Origin: Amycolatopsis vastitatis
GTDB lineage: Bacteria; Actinomycetota; Actinomycetes; Mycobacteriales; Pseudonocardiaceae
Assembly (NCBI RefSeq): GCF_002234595.1
Contig: NZ_NMUL01000012.1
Coordinates: 248,001 to 312,000, forward strand
Direction of reading: 5' to 3'
Length of the DNA stretch: 64,000 bases
Below, piece after piece: positions 19,009 to 27,777 of this stretch (within the stretch, counting starts at the first letter, position 1; every line of letters starts with the position of its first letter). Position numbers and translations under genes: made by a program. A model generated the notes under the pieces. The model saw only the letters and a program-made list of their open reading frames with translations, ran no database searches and was not told where the DNA came from.

Positions 19009-19836
19009 CTATGCCCGGGCCAGCCGCCTGCGCAACGCCGCCAGCCGGCCCGCCGCGCTCCCGTCGATGACCTCGTCGCCGACGCGGACGACGAGCCCGC
19101 CGCCGAGCCGGGGGTCGACCTCGATGTGCAGCGCGATCGATCGGCCGTAGATGGCGTTGAGCTTCGCACCCAGCTGGGCGGTCTGCTCGTCGGTCAGGGC
19201 GCTGGCGCTGGTCACGTAGGCGACCGAGCGCTCGCGGCGTTCCGCGGCCAGCTTGACCAGCGCGTCGAGCCCGATGCCGACGCCGCGGCCCTTCGCCCGG
19301 CGCACGACCTGCTCGACGAGGGTTTCGGTGACCACGTCCACCTTGTCGGCGAACAGGCCGCGCACCAGCGTCCGCTTGGCGTCCGCAGGGGCGGCCAGGT
19401 CCGACAGCGCGGTTTCGAGTTCCGGGTGGTTGGCCACGACGCGTGCGACCTGGAACAGCTGAGTCTCGACGGCGTCGATGTTGCCGGTCTTCTCGGCCGC
19501 GGAGAGCAGCGCGGAGTGACCGAGCGATTCGAGTCCGTCGACCAGCTGACGCGGGCTGGACCAGCGGCTGCCCGCCACGGCGTCGAGCACCTTCAGCGCC
19601 GGTTCGGACAGCTTGCCGTCGAACAGCCGGCGCACCAGCGCGGTGCGCGCCTCCGGCGTCACCGAGGCATCGCTCACCGCCCGGCGCAGGCCGATCTCCC
19701 GGTCCAGCAGGTCGACGACCGAGAGCAGCTCGTCGCCGACCGAGGAAGACACCGTGGCGTCGGCGTCGGCCAGAACCTCGCCGAGGCGTTCCTCGGCGAG
19801 GCTGAGCGCTTCACGGCTCGCAGCATGCAGCGTCAT
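19009..19836 (-). CDS. atpH: F1Fo ATP synthase delta subunit AtpH
   Basis: 275 residues, longer than E. coli delta (177) and like Streptomyces delta. An N-terminal extra domain of roughly 100 residues precedes the conserved delta region with ALVRRLFDGK and the C-terminal signature EVDPRLGGGLVVRVGDEVIDGS. Delta joins the peripheral stalk to the top of F1. Unlike mycobacteria, where delta is fused to a second b-like subunit, here atpF and atpH are separate genes six bases apart. Confidence 0.97.
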   Translation of the reverse strand: MTLHAASREALSLAEERLGEVLADADATVSSSVGDELLSVVDLLDREIGLRRAVSDASVTPEARTALVRRLFDGKLSEPALKVLDAVAGSRWSSPRQLVDGLESLGHSALLSAAEKTGNIDAVETQLFQVARVVANHPELETALSDLAAPADAKRTLVRGLFADKVDVVTETLVEQVVRRAKGRGVGIGLDALVKLAAERRERSVAYVTSASALTDEQTAQLGAKLNAIYGRSIALHIEVDPRLGGGLVVRVGDEVIDGSAAGRLAALRRRLARA

Positions 19837-19842
19837 CTCTGG

Positions 19843-20394
19843 TTACTTCCCCGCTCCGTTGGAGGCACCGGCGGTCTCCAGTTCCGCCAGGAACCGGTCG
19901 ACGGTGCCGCGGCGGCGCACCTCGTCCTCGAGCGACTCGCCGACGATCCGGCTGGCCAGCTCGACGGCGTTGCGGCCCATGTCGGCCCGCAGTTCGGCGA
20001 TGATCTGCGCCTTCTGGGCCTGGAGCTGGGCCTGGCCCTGGGCGACGATGCGCTGGGACTCGGCTTCCGCCTCGGCCCGCAGCTCCGCCTTGATCTGCTC
20101 GGCTTCGAGCCGGGCGTCGTCGCGGATCTTGGCGGCCTCGGTCCGGGCCTCCTTGAGCTGCGCCTGGTACTTCGCCAGGGCCTCTTCGGCCTGGGCCTGG
20201 GCCTTCTCGGCCTTCTCGATGCCCCCCTCGATCTTCTGCGCACGCTCTTCGTACGCGGCCTCGAAGCGAGGGACGACGTACTTCTTGAGGATGAACAGCA
20301 GGATGAGGAAGGCGACGATGCCGAGGATCAGCTCCGAGATGTCGGGGACGATCGGCAATGGCGTCTCCGACGCCAGCACCAGTTCGTTCGTCAC
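19843..20394 (-). CDS. atpF: Fo ATP synthase b subunit AtpF
   Basis: 183 residues from a GTG. One N-terminal membrane helix (about residues 22-42, ILGIVAFLILLFILKKYVV) is followed by a long charged coiled coil rich in Ala, Glu and Lys (residues ~50-165), the peripheral stalk that stops F1 from rotating. It lies 32 bases downstream of atpE and six bases upstream of atpH. Confidence 0.97.
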   Translation of the reverse strand: MTNELVLASETPLPIVPDISELILGIVAFLILLFILKKYVVPRFEAAYEERAQKIEGGIEKAEKAQAQAEEALAKYQAQLKEARTEAAKIRDDARLEAEQIKAELRAEAEAESQRIVAQGQAQLQAQKAQIIAELRADMGRNAVELASRIVGESLEDEVRRRGTVDRFLAELETAGASNGAGK

Positions 20395-20426
20395 GGCAAG
20401 GCCTCCTTAAACGATGAGCGGACGAC

Positions 20427-20693
20427 TCAGCCTGCGGAGGCGATGAAGTAGATGACGATGCCGATCAGGGCGAGCACCTCGGTCAGAACGAAGGTGGAGA
20501 AGCCGATGCCCTGCAGCTTGCCCTGGGCCTCCGGCTGACGCGCGGTGCCGTTGATGACGGCGGCGAAGATCAGGCCCACACCGATGCCCGGGCCGATCGC
20601 GCCCAGGCCGTAACCGATGGCGGCGAGACCGGGGTTGATGTTGGCGGCCTGCTCCGCGGCGGCCTGGGCCAGAACGATGTTGCTCACGTGCAT
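20427..20693 (-). CDS. atpE: Fo ATP synthase c subunit AtpE
   Basis: 88 residues forming two membrane helices joined by the polar loop ARQPE (51-55). Helix 1 has the glycine-rich [12 protein letters not shown]; helix 2 carries the ion-binding Glu72 in [11 protein letters not shown]. The residues around Glu72 look proton-type rather than sodium-type. It forms the rotor ring. A GTG two codons after the ATG is a possible alternative start; AAGGG upstream could serve either. Confidence 0.97.
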   Translation of the reverse strand: MHVSNIVLAQAAAEQAANINPGLAAIGYGLGAIGPGIGVGLIFAAVINGTARQPEAQGKLQGIGFSTFVLTEVLALIGIVIYFIASAG

Positions 20694-20742
20694 TTCCCTT
20701 CACTTCGGTCCACGCGCTCGCGTGGATCGGGGGCTTGTGTTC

Positions 20743-21528
20743 TCAGTGCTCCGACGCCAGCGCGGCGCCGATGTACCCCGCCGAAAGCAGGGCGAAGATG
20801 TAGGCCTGCAGCACCTGGATGAAGGCCTCGAGGAACGTCATCCCGATGGCGAAGATCCAGGCGACCAGGGAAACCGGCTTCAGCGCCCAGCCCGACGTCT
20901 CGGTCAGCAGGAAGGTCCCGCCGAGGGTGAACACCGCCAGGATCAGGTGACCCGCGAACATGGCGGCGAAAACACGGATGGCGAGCGTGAGCGGGTTGAG
21001 GAAGAACTTCTCCGCGAACTCGATCAGCGCGAACAGCGGCAGCACCAGCGGCGGCACGCCCGGCGGGGCCAGCTCCTTCTTGAAGTAGCGGCCCAGGCCG
21101 TGCTTCTTGATCCCGGCGTAGTGGTACACCGGGTAGACGACGAGAACCGACAGGGCGACCGGGAAGCCGAATCGCGCCATGGTCGGGAACTGGAGGAACG
21201 GGATGATCCCGTAGAGGTTGTTCACCAGGATGAAGGTGAACAACGAGAAAACGAGCGGAATGAACCGCTTGAAGTCGTGCGAGCCGATCTGTTCGCGCGC
21301 GATGTTGTTGCGGCTGAAGTTGTAGATCGACTCGGCGACGAACTGTCCCTTGCCCGGAACGACCTTCAGCTTGCGGGTCGCCAGCAGGAAGTACGTCGCG
21401 ATGATCACGACCGAGAGCACCACAAGCACCATCGGCTTGGTTACCGAGCCGAAGATCGGCGGCAAGATGAAGCTTCCGGCGCCGGGGGGCTCGAACGTCG
21501 CACCCTCGGCCAATACCAGCGCGCCCAC
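20743..21528 (-). CDS. atpB: Fo ATP synthase a subunit AtpB
   Basis: 261 residues from a GTG with AAGGAG at ideal spacing. Five to six membrane helices; the essential stator Arg is Arg185 in AIRVFAAMFAGHLIL. Subunit a provides the proton half-channels facing the c-ring. It is the first structural gene of atpBEFHAGDC, and a 522-base gap upstream separates it from the atpI-like gene. Confidence 0.97.
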   Translation of the reverse strand: MGALVLAEGATFEPPGAGSFILPPIFGSVTKPMVLVVLSVVIIATYFLLATRKLKVVPGKGQFVAESIYNFSRNNIAREQIGSHDFKRFIPLVFSLFTFILVNNLYGIIPFLQFPTMARFGFPVALSVLVVYPVYHYAGIKKHGLGRYFKKELAPPGVPPLVLPLFALIEFAEKFFLNPLTLAIRVFAAMFAGHLILAVFTLGGTFLLTETSGWALKPVSLVAWIFAIGMTFLEAFIQVLQAYIFALLSAGYIGAALASEH

Positions 21529-21599
21529 TGGGCTCCTTCCGGTTCTCCCGGCCGGCGTTCACTCCGCCGGGGGAATCGTCACGATCTGGACTTAACGTA

Positions 21600-21615
21600 C
21601 CCGATACGTATCGGG
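21600..21615. promoter_or_regulatory. 16-base palindrome before atpB
   Basis: CCCGATACGTATCGGG is a perfect inverted repeat flanked on both sides by ACGT (21595-21598 and 21616-21619). At 72 bases from the atpB start it could be an operator or a leader hairpin. No cognate regulator is recognisable. Confidence 0.55.
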
Positions 21616-21872
21616 ACGTCGGAGGCGGCTGCCCCACTGTGCGATGAACACGGCTTCACGTTCTGCACACGGGGTTGTCTCGCGTGAACACTGCCCTGCT
21701 GTCTACTTCGGACCAGCGGCGAGAGGCGGAACGACACGGTCGCCACACTGCTGATCGCGGTTCGTCTGAGGGAGCGTGCGGCCGAGGCCGCCACCCTTGA
21801 CGCGGACCATACCAGCAGGTCAATCAGTGCCGGACAGGCGTACTCCTAACCAACCGATCAGCCCAGGACTTA

Positions 21873-21894
21873 GGTCCCGGGTCGACCCGGGACC
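21873..21894. repeat. 22-base perfect GC-rich palindrome in the atp leader
   Basis: The core is CCCGGGTCGACCCGGG, extended by GGT and ACC to a perfect 22-base inverted repeat. On the minus strand it lies about 157 bases beyond the atpI-like stop. It could be a Rho-independent-like terminator or a processing hairpin, but no T-run follows. Confidence 0.55.
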
Positions 21895-22050
21895 CAGGTC
21901 CGGCGCGAGCCGGGACCAGATCCGGATCACCGCAGGCGACGGGTCCCGGTCACCGTCCGCAGTACGCACGAAAGCGCACCTTTGTGGCGCCGGTCACACT
22001 CAAGCGGCCGCAGGTCGGTGCACGAAGAGTGACGGAAGCCGCGGGCAGCG

Positions 22051-22494
22051 TCAGGAGGGGATGATCGTCGGGATCTTGGTCTTGCGGAAGGCCGCGAACT
22101 CGGCCGCCGCGGCCAGCAGGATCGCCACGATCATCGTGATCCCGAGCGACATCGGGTGCAGCGCCGTGACGCCCTTCAGCAGCGTCAGCGCGCCGAACAG
22201 CAGGACGACCTTCACGACGTACCCGCCGAGCGCGATCACCATGACGAACATCGGGTCCTGGCCGGCGCTGAACTTCATCAGGCCCAGCGTGGACAGCGAC
22301 GCCAGCATGGCGAGCACCCCGCCGACGAGCGAGCCCAGGAAGCCGTGCAGGCCGAAGAGGATGCTGAACAACGCGATGCACACCACCACGGCGGGCGGGG
22401 TGATCAGCAGCGAGGCCTTCGTCATCGCGCGGGCCGCCTGCAGCACCACCTTGGCGTGCGGGTTCTCCTGCTCGTGCGGTTCGGTTTCGGTCAC
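22051..22494 (-). CDS. AtpI-like membrane protein (Rv1303 type)
   Basis: 147 residues from the GTG at 22494. Four hydrophobic segments cover about residues 28-140 after a charged N-terminus (TETEPHEQENPHAK). The position between wecA and atpB, the size and the topology match the poorly conserved AtpI-like protein of actinobacterial atp loci (Rv1303). AtpI-type proteins help c-ring assembly or Mg2+ handling in other bacteria; for this branch the role is inferred from place only. It starts 47 bases after wecA. Confidence 0.8.
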   Translation of the reverse strand: MTETEPHEQENPHAKVVLQAARAMTKASLLITPPAVVVCIALFSILFGLHGFLGSLVGGVLAMLASLSTLGLMKFSAGQDPMFVMVIALGGYVVKVVLLFGALTLLKGVTALHPMSLGITMIVAILLAAAAEFAAFRKTKIPTIIPS

Positions 22495-22541
22495 ACTGGC
22501 TCCCTGCTCGGTTCCGCACCGAGTGTAGAGACCCCGGTGAA

Positions 22542-23699
22542 CTAGGTGCCGGGCTGGTTGCGCGAGCGCAGCCGCGGGACGATCGAGACGACCACCGCGA
22601 AGACCAGGCCGGCCCCGATGATCCACAGCGCCGCGGCGTCGTCGAACAGCGTCACCGACACCGCGCCGAACGCGAGGAGCCCGGCCCACAAGTAGATGAG
22701 CAGCACCGCGCGGCGCTGCGAGTGCCCGATCTCCAGCAGCCGGTGGTGCAGGTGCATCTTGTCGGCGGCGAACGGGCTTTCGCCGCGGCGCGTGCGCCGG
22801 ACGACCGCCATGATCAGGTCCAGCAGCGGCACGAACAGCACCGCCGCGACGACCACCAGCGGCGACAGCAACGCGATCGCGTCCTTGCCGCTGAACTGCG
22901 GGTACGGCACGCGCCCGGACGCCGACGTCGTCGCGCCGGCGAGCATCAGGCCGATCATCATCGAGCCGGAGTCGCCCATGAAGATCTTCGCCGGTTGGAA
23001 GTTGTACGGCAGGAAACCCAGACAGGCGCCGGCGAGCGTGGCCGCGATCAGCGCGGGCGGGTAGGTCCCGACGTCGCCGCCGGAGCTGTCGAGCAGGCCG
23101 AGCGAGAAGGCGCACGTGGCGGCGGCCGCGATGAAGCCGAGGCCGCCCGCCAGCCCGTCGAGGCCGTCGACGAAGTTCATCGCGTTGACCATCACCACGA
23201 CCATCACGACGGTGAGCAGCGCGCCCTGGTTCTTGTCGAGCACCAGCACCGAGCCGAACGACGCGCCGGTGCCGCCCCACGGCACCCAGAACGACACCCA
23301 CTGCACGCCGAAGATGACCAGGATCCCGGCGCACATGACCTGGCCGGCCAGTTTCGTCCAGGCGTCCAGCTCGAACCGGTCGTCGAGCGCGCCGATCAGC
23401 GAGATCACGCCGGCGGCCAGCAGCACGCCGACCGAGTCGAACGAGGCGTCGAAGCCGTGCGACAGCGCGGGCAGCTGGTGCGCCAGGCCCATCGCGGCGG
23501 CGACGCCGAGGTAGATGCCCACCCCGCCCATCCGCGGGATCGGGGCCACGTGGACGTCGCGGGCGCGGGGGTTGGCGATGGCGCCGACCCGGATCGCGAT
23601 CCGGCGGACGACGCCGGTGAGCAGGTAGGTCACGGCCGTCGCGGTCAGCGCGACGAGGATGTACTCCCGGATGGGGAGGAGACCGGATATGGGCGGCAC
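22542..23699 (-). CDS. wecA: Polyprenyl-phosphate GlcNAc-1-phosphate transferase, WecA/Rfe family
   Basis: 385 residues with about 11 membrane helices. Family motifs are present: the early HVAPIPRMGGVGIYLG, ALDDRFELD, the catalytic NAMNFVDGLDGLAGG and IFMGDSGSMMIG, which bind Mg2+ and the UDP-sugar. The enzyme moves a sugar-1-phosphate from UDP-GlcNAc to decaprenyl/undecaprenyl phosphate, starting arabinogalactan or wall-polymer synthesis in actinobacteria (Rv1302 equivalent). It sits between tsaC and the atpI-like gene, as in mycobacteria. The first codon is an ATG. Confidence 0.95.
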   Translation of the reverse strand: MPPISGLLPIREYILVALTATAVTYLLTGVVRRIAIRVGAIANPRARDVHVAPIPRMGGVGIYLGVAAAMGLAHQLPALSHGFDASFDSVGVLLAAGVISLIGALDDRFELDAWTKLAGQVMCAGILVIFGVQWVSFWVPWGGTGASFGSVLVLDKNQGALLTVVMVVVMVNAMNFVDGLDGLAGGLGFIAAAATCAFSLGLLDSSGGDVGTYPPALIAATLAGACLGFLPYNFQPAKIFMGDSGSMMIGLMLAGATTSASGRVPYPQFSGKDAIALLSPLVVVAAVLFVPLLDLIMAVVRRTRRGESPFAADKMHLHHRLLEIGHSQRRAVLLIYLWAGLLAFGAVSVTLFDDAAALWIIGAGLVFAVVVSIVPRLRSRNQPGT

Positions 23700-23773
23700 G
23701 GGGGCGTCACGCTCGCGGGGTCGGGGTCACCCGCGACACGCTATCGTGCCGCGGAAACTGCCGTGATCCGGCT

Positions 23774-24424
23774 TCAGGCCAAGGATTCCGCGGGAACACC
23801 GAGCACCTCCGCGACCGCGGTCCTGGCGACCGAACCCTCGCGCAGCACCACCGGCTCGGTGCCCGTGAGGTCCACAATGGTCGACGCGACGGGCTCGCCG
23901 CTCGACCCGCCGTCGAGGTACACGGCGACCGAGTCGCCGAGCTGTTCCTGCGCCTCCTGCGCGGTGCTCGCCGGCGGGCGGCCGGAGACGTTCGCGCTCG
24001 AGACGGCCATCGGCCCGACGTCGCGCAGCAGCTCCAGCGCGACCGGGTGCAGCGGCATCCGGAGCATCACCGTGCCGCGGGCGTCGCCGAGGTTCCACTG
24101 CAGGCTCGGCGCGTGCGGGAGCACGATGGACAGGTCGCCGGGCCAGAAGGCTTCGATGAGCGCGCGGGCCTGCGGCGGCACACCGAGCACGAGTCCGTCC
24201 ACAGTGGACCAGGAGCCGACGAGGACGCCGACCGGCATGTCCGGGCCGCGGTTCTTCGCGCGCAGCAGCGCCTGGACGGCCCCCGCGTCGAAGGCGTCGG
24301 CACCGATGCCGTAGACCGTGTCGGTCGGCAGGACGACCAGCCTGCTCGACCGCACCGCACCCGCGGCGGCGGCCAGCCCGTCGGCCCGGGTCTCCCGCTT
24401 GCTGCAGTCGTAGACCACGCTCAT
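23774..24424 (-). CDS. tsaC: L-threonylcarbamoyladenylate synthase (Sua5/YrdC/YciO family)
   Basis: 216 residues from the ATG at 24424; longer in-frame starts run into the promoter region of the divergent protease. The YrdC-domain motifs VLPTDTVYGIGADA, ALLRAKNRGPDMP, FWPGDLSIVL and MAVSSANVSG are all present. The enzyme makes threonylcarbamoyl-AMP from threonine, bicarbonate and ATP for the t6A37 modification of ANN-decoding tRNAs. A TACTCT box ends nine bases before the ATG, which could give a leaderless mRNA. It is the Rv1301 equivalent. Confidence 0.93.
   Translation of the reverse strand: MSVVYDCSKRETRADGLAAAAGAVRSSRLVVLPTDTVYGIGADAFDAGAVQALLRAKNRGPDMPVGVLVGSWSTVDGLVLGVPPQARALIEAFWPGDLSIVLPHAPSLQWNLGDARGTVMLRMPLHPVALELLRDVGPMAVSSANVSGRPPASTAQEAQEQLGDSVAVYLDGGSSGEPVASTIVDLTGTEPVVLREGSVARTAVAEVLGVPAESLA
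24197..24209. repeat. GTCCACAGTGGAC palindrome (in tsaC)
   Basis: One of three perfect copies of this 13-base odd palindrome (others at 38337 and 47220). Here it encodes Ser-Thr-Val-Asp with the rare Thr codon ACT. Confidence 0.6.
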
Positions 24425-24746
24425 GGGCGCCAAGAGTAGTCCGGCCGCCGGAGCGGGCGTTCGCCGCGTCACACCGGTGCCCTTGGGGGCGCCCCCCGTC
24501 TTCCACGCTACCGGCGGGCACCGACAGTTTCCGGCGCTCCCGGCGCGCGGGGCCGGACCTGTCCACAACGCCCGCCCGGGTGGCACCGCACCGAGCCCAC
24601 CATGCCAGGCTGACAACCCAGCCAGACTTTCGTCGTGGGGCAAGCGGGTAAACCTCCCGTCGCGGCAGAACTCCGGCAGCGCGGCTCAATACGGTCGATC
24701 ACCGGGAACCACCAACCCCCGTGGGTTCCCAGTGAAGGAGCCGCAC
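24425..24746. other. 322-base divergent promoter region between tsaC and the M6 protease
   Basis: No gene is seen. The only clear structure is an imperfect hairpin at 24704-24730 (GGGAACCAC pairing with GTGGGTTCCC, one bulged G) just upstream of the protease ribosome-binding site GAAGGAG. It could modulate translation initiation or stabilise the mRNA. Confidence 0.5.
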
Positions 24747-26720
24747 ATGCGCCCCAGAACCGCGAAAGCGCTCGCCCTGCTCGCCGCGGTCACCGTCCTG
24801 ACCGGGCTCGGCACCGGCACCGCCGCGGCGGAACCGCTCACCCGTGACTGGCCGGCCCCGATCGACGCCGCGCACTGGGAGAACCAGGACCACATGACCT
24901 GGTCCGACTACCGCAAGGTCCCCGGCACGAACTGGGCCGATCCCTCGCTCAAGCCCACCCAGCGCACCTTCAAGGGCGCTGTCGTCCTCGCCGACTACCC
25001 GGACCAGGACTTCGTCGTCACGAAGCCGGCGAAGTCGACCATCTTCGGCAACCCCGGCCCGGCCGCCGCGAACATCCCGCGAGCCCAGGTCGCGCAGTAC
25101 TACCAGGACTTCCTCAACAAGCCCGAGGCGCTCAACAACGGCCACACCATCAACGAGTACTGGATGGAGGACTCGGGCGGCCGGTTCGGCGTGCAGCTGA
25201 CCGCGTTCGGGCCGTACCGGATGCCCGGGAAGTCCTACGAGTACGGCATGGAGTTCCAGCCGAGCGCCTGCCCGCCCGGCGCGAACTGCACCCGCGACAT
25301 CCGCAAGGACGCCGGGGACGCCTGGCGCGCCGACGTCGGCGACACCGCGAAGCAGTTCGACTTCGTCTTCTACCTCTCCGCCGGCCAGGACGAGAGCTCG
25401 ACCTGGCAGGAGTTCGGCGAGATGAAGTTCGGTACGAAGGAGACCGTGCCCGACAGCTTCGGCCCGCCGAACCACGACCTGCCCAACTACGCGGCGACCC
25501 GGTACGTGCCGTGGACGTCGTGGGCGTCGGCCGCCAGCATCTGGCCGAACGCCCAGGACGGCAGCTCGGTGCAGGCCGAAAGCTCCGGCCAGTCGACCTA
25601 CGCCCACGAGTTCAGCCACATCCTGGGCATCGGCGACAACTACAACAACCCGTTCGGCGTGCCGCCGTCCCGCAGCTACAGCGGCCCGTGGGACATGCTG
25701 TCGCGCGGGACGTTCAACGGCCCGGGCGGCCCGCACACGCGCTGGCAGATCCCGGCGACGCAGGGCAGCTCGATGGGCGCCCAGCACCAGCTGCGCAACA
25801 AGCTGAAGCTCGGCATCGTCGACCCGGCGGACGTCCTGCAGCTGGACCGGAACGACCTCGCCAAGACGGGTCCGGTGTCGGCGCGCATCACCGCGCGGGA
25901 GGCCGAGGCGCAGCCCGGCGCGTTCACCGGGATGAACATCAAGCTCACGGACGGGGACAAGGCGCCGAAGTGCGACCGGGCGAAGGACCCGTTCTGCGAC
26001 GGCGGCGGTTACGACAACTACACGGTCGAGGTCGTCGACCGGATGGGCTCGGACTCGTTCGCCCCGGACTCCGGCGTCATGATCACCAAGACGAAGAACA
26101 AGGACAACGCGCCCTTCGACTGGGTGATCGACGCGAACCCGCAGGACATCGGGATCACCGACTACACCAAGCCGGACGGCACCCCGGTGAAGATCACCAT
26201 CGGCGACTACCGGCAGCTCAACGACGCCCTGTTCAAGGCGGGCACCGAGGCGGCGAGCCCGTACGAGTACACCGACCAGGCGAACCGCCTGCGGTTCTTG
26301 ATCACCGACCTGGCCCGTGACCGGCGGGGAATCCTGTCGTACACGGTGACGGTGGCTTCGCTGGACGGCGCGGGCAGCCAGGCCCGCGGCGCGGCATTGA
26401 CCCCGGCGTTGCCGTCCATCGCCCGCGGCGGACTCGCGACGTGCGACTTCGGCCTGCTCAACACGGGTTCGGCCCGCGGCGCGCAGGCGCCGTACGACAC
26501 GGACACGTACCGGCTGAGCGTCTCGACGGACGCGCGAGGCTGGCAGGTCCGCCTGCCGAACGAGCTGGCCACGGCGAAGTTCGGCGGCCACGTGAAGGTA
26601 CCGGCGTACGCGAAGCGCGGTGCGGGCGGCGACCTGGCGGCCCGGGTGAAGCTGACGGCGACGTCGGTGAGCGACTCGTCGAAGACGGCGACCGCGAGCT
26701 GCACGGCGTTCGGCTTCTGA
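24747..26720 (+). CDS. Secreted M6-family zinc metalloprotease (immune-inhibitor-A-like)
   Basis: 657 residues from the ATG at 24747, with GAAGGAG six bases upstream. The signal peptide covers about residues 1-29 (RPRTAK, hydrophobic core, then GTAAAEP). The M6 catalytic zinc site is HEFSH at 287-291, followed by ILGIGDNY, with a downstream Met in WDMLSRG. After the protease domain a beta-rich region (about 500-657) resembles a C-terminal secretion or binding module. It is probably an extracellular degradative protease. It is inserted between tsaC and prmC, which are adjacent in mycobacteria. Substrate unknown. Confidence 0.9.
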   Translation: MRPRTAKALALLAAVTVLTGLGTGTAAAEPLTRDWPAPIDAAHWENQDHMTWSDYRKVPGTNWADPSLKPTQRTFKGAVVLADYPDQDFVVTKPAKSTIFGNPGPAAANIPRAQVAQYYQDFLNKPEALNNGHTINEYWMEDSGGRFGVQLTAFGPYRMPGKSYEYGMEFQPSACPPGANCTRDIRKDAGDAWRADVGDTAKQFDFVFYLSAGQDESSTWQEFGEMKFGTKETVPDSFGPPNHDLPNYAATRYVPWTSWASAASIWPNAQDGSSVQAESSGQSTYAHEFSHILGIGDNYNNPFGVPPSRSYSGPWDMLSRGTFNGPGGPHTRWQIPATQGSSMGAQHQLRNKLKLGIVDPADVLQLDRNDLAKTGPVSARITAREAEAQPGAFTGMNIKLTDGDKAPKCDRAKDPFCDGGGYDNYTVEVVDRMGSDSFAPDSGVMITKTKNKDNAPFDWVIDANPQDIGITDYTKPDGTPVKITIGDYRQLNDALFKAGTEAASPYEYTDQANRLRFLITDLARDRRGILSYTVTVASLDGAGSQARGAALTPALPSIARGGLATCDFGLLNTGSARGAQAPYDTDTYRLSVSTDARGWQVRLPNELATAKFGGHVKVPAYAKRGAGGDLAARVKLTATSVSDSSKTATASCTAFGF

Positions 26721-26734
26721 GCGTGAGGCCGGGG

Positions 26735-26756
26735 GAGGCTGCCGCGGCGGCCTCCT
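26735..26756 (+). terminator. Hairpin after the M6 protease gene
   Basis: GGAGGC (26735-26740) pairs with GCCTCC (26751-26756), extended inward by a GCC/GGC pair. It begins 15 bases after the protease stop and precedes the convergent prmC end. The loop is very short and there is no T-run, so terminator function is tentative. Confidence 0.4.
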
Positions 26757-26814
26757 CCGGCGTCTCGTTCACGACGTTGCGGACCCGCCCGTAGGCGGAC
26801 TTGCCGGGAGTGGC

Positions 26815-27681
26815 TCAGCCCAGCCGGCGGGCGGTGACGAACCGGGCCCGGCCGGTCAGGTCCGCGTGGTCCTCGACCCCCGTCAGCACGCGCCGCGCCC
26901 GGACCAGGGCCGGGACCGCCGAACCGTGCGTGTCGTCGTGCTCGATCGCCAGGCCGCCGCCCGGGCGCAGCAGCCGCGCGCCCGCCGCGATCGCGTGGCG
27001 GATCACCGCCAGCCCGCTCTCCTCGGCGAAAACCGCGCGCGGCGGGTCGTGCTCCGCCACCTCCGGGGGCACCGGCGTGCCCTCCGGGACGTACGGCGGG
27101 TTGCACAGCACCAGGTCGACCAGGCCGTCGAGCTCGGCGAACATCGTCGGGTCGCCGATGTCGCCCGAGTACAGGCGGATCGGCGTGTTGCCCGCGTCCG
27201 CGTGGACGTCGGCGTTGTGGCGCGCCCAGGCCAGCGCCTGCGGGTCGACGTCCACCGCGTAGACCACCGCGTCCGGCCGCGCGTGCGCGACCGCCAGTGC
27301 CAGCGCGCCGGAGCCGGTACACAGGTCCACCACCACCGGGAACTCCCGGCCCTGCAGGAACTTGACGCCCCACTCGAGCAGCAGCTCGGTCTCCGGGCGC
27401 GGGACGAACACGCCGGCGCCGACCGCGACGGTGATGTCCCCGAGCGCGGCCCACCCGGTCAGGTACTGCAGCGGGATCCGCTTCGCGCGCTGCTGGACGA
27501 GCTGGCCGATGGCCTCGACGACCGGCGGGTCGACCAGCGGCACCATCGGCAGCCGCCCGCGTTCGACCCCGAGCACGTGCGCCGCGATCACCTCGGCGTC
27601 GAACCGCGGCGAGGCGACGCCCGCGCGCTCGAGGATCCGGGTGGCCTCAATGATGGCCAGGCGCAGCGGCTGCCGATTCAC
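26815..27681 (-). CDS. prmC: Release factor glutamine methyltransferase PrmC/HemK
   Basis: 288 residues from a GTG. An N-terminal helical domain (LRLAIIEATRILERAGV) precedes the SAM-dependent Rossmann domain with VVDLCTGSGALALAVA and the catalytic NPPYVPEG. It N5-methylates the Gln of the GGQ motif in release factors. Its substrate gene prfA lies about 4.7 kb away, with accessory genes in between; in mycobacteria the two are adjacent. Confidence 0.95.
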   Translation of the reverse strand: MNRQPLRLAIIEATRILERAGVASPRFDAEVIAAHVLGVERGRLPMVPLVDPPVVEAIGQLVQQRAKRIPLQYLTGWAALGDITVAVGAGVFVPRPETELLLEWGVKFLQGREFPVVVDLCTGSGALALAVAHARPDAVVYAVDVDPQALAWARHNADVHADAGNTPIRLYSGDIGDPTMFAELDGLVDLVLCNPPYVPEGTPVPPEVAEHDPPRAVFAEESGLAVIRHAIAAGARLLRPGGGLAIEHDDTHGSAVPALVRARRVLTGVEDHADLTGRARFVTARRLG

Positions 27682-27777
27682 TCGTCGTCCTTCACCTCGT
27701 CAAGCCTGGCACACCAGGCGGAACTCCCTCGCGAGGACACGCGCCGGTCCTACGCCGTCCAGCGTATCGAGGCAGCC

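Larger units (their letters stand above)
21529..22050. other. 522-base gap upstream of atpB: leader/promoter region with palindromes
   Basis: No credible gene is present; short frames here lack coding character. On the minus strand it should hold the promoter and leader of atpBEFHAGDC and the 3' end of the wecA-atpI-like transcript. Two perfect palindromes stand out, at 21600-21615 (72 bases before the atpB start) and 21873-21894. Further partial copies of GGGACC/GGTCCC occur between 21880 and 21960. Confidence 0.6.

Noticed and set aside
17350..20451. 1033-codon plus-strand open frame across atpA, atpH and atpF
   Set aside because: Stop-free antisense frames are expected at this GC content; no family pattern is visible and three certain genes occupy the other strand.
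24558..24568. TGTCCACAA, a DnaA-box-like sequence
   Set aside because: A single site with no cluster and no origin genes (dnaA, dnaN) nearby.
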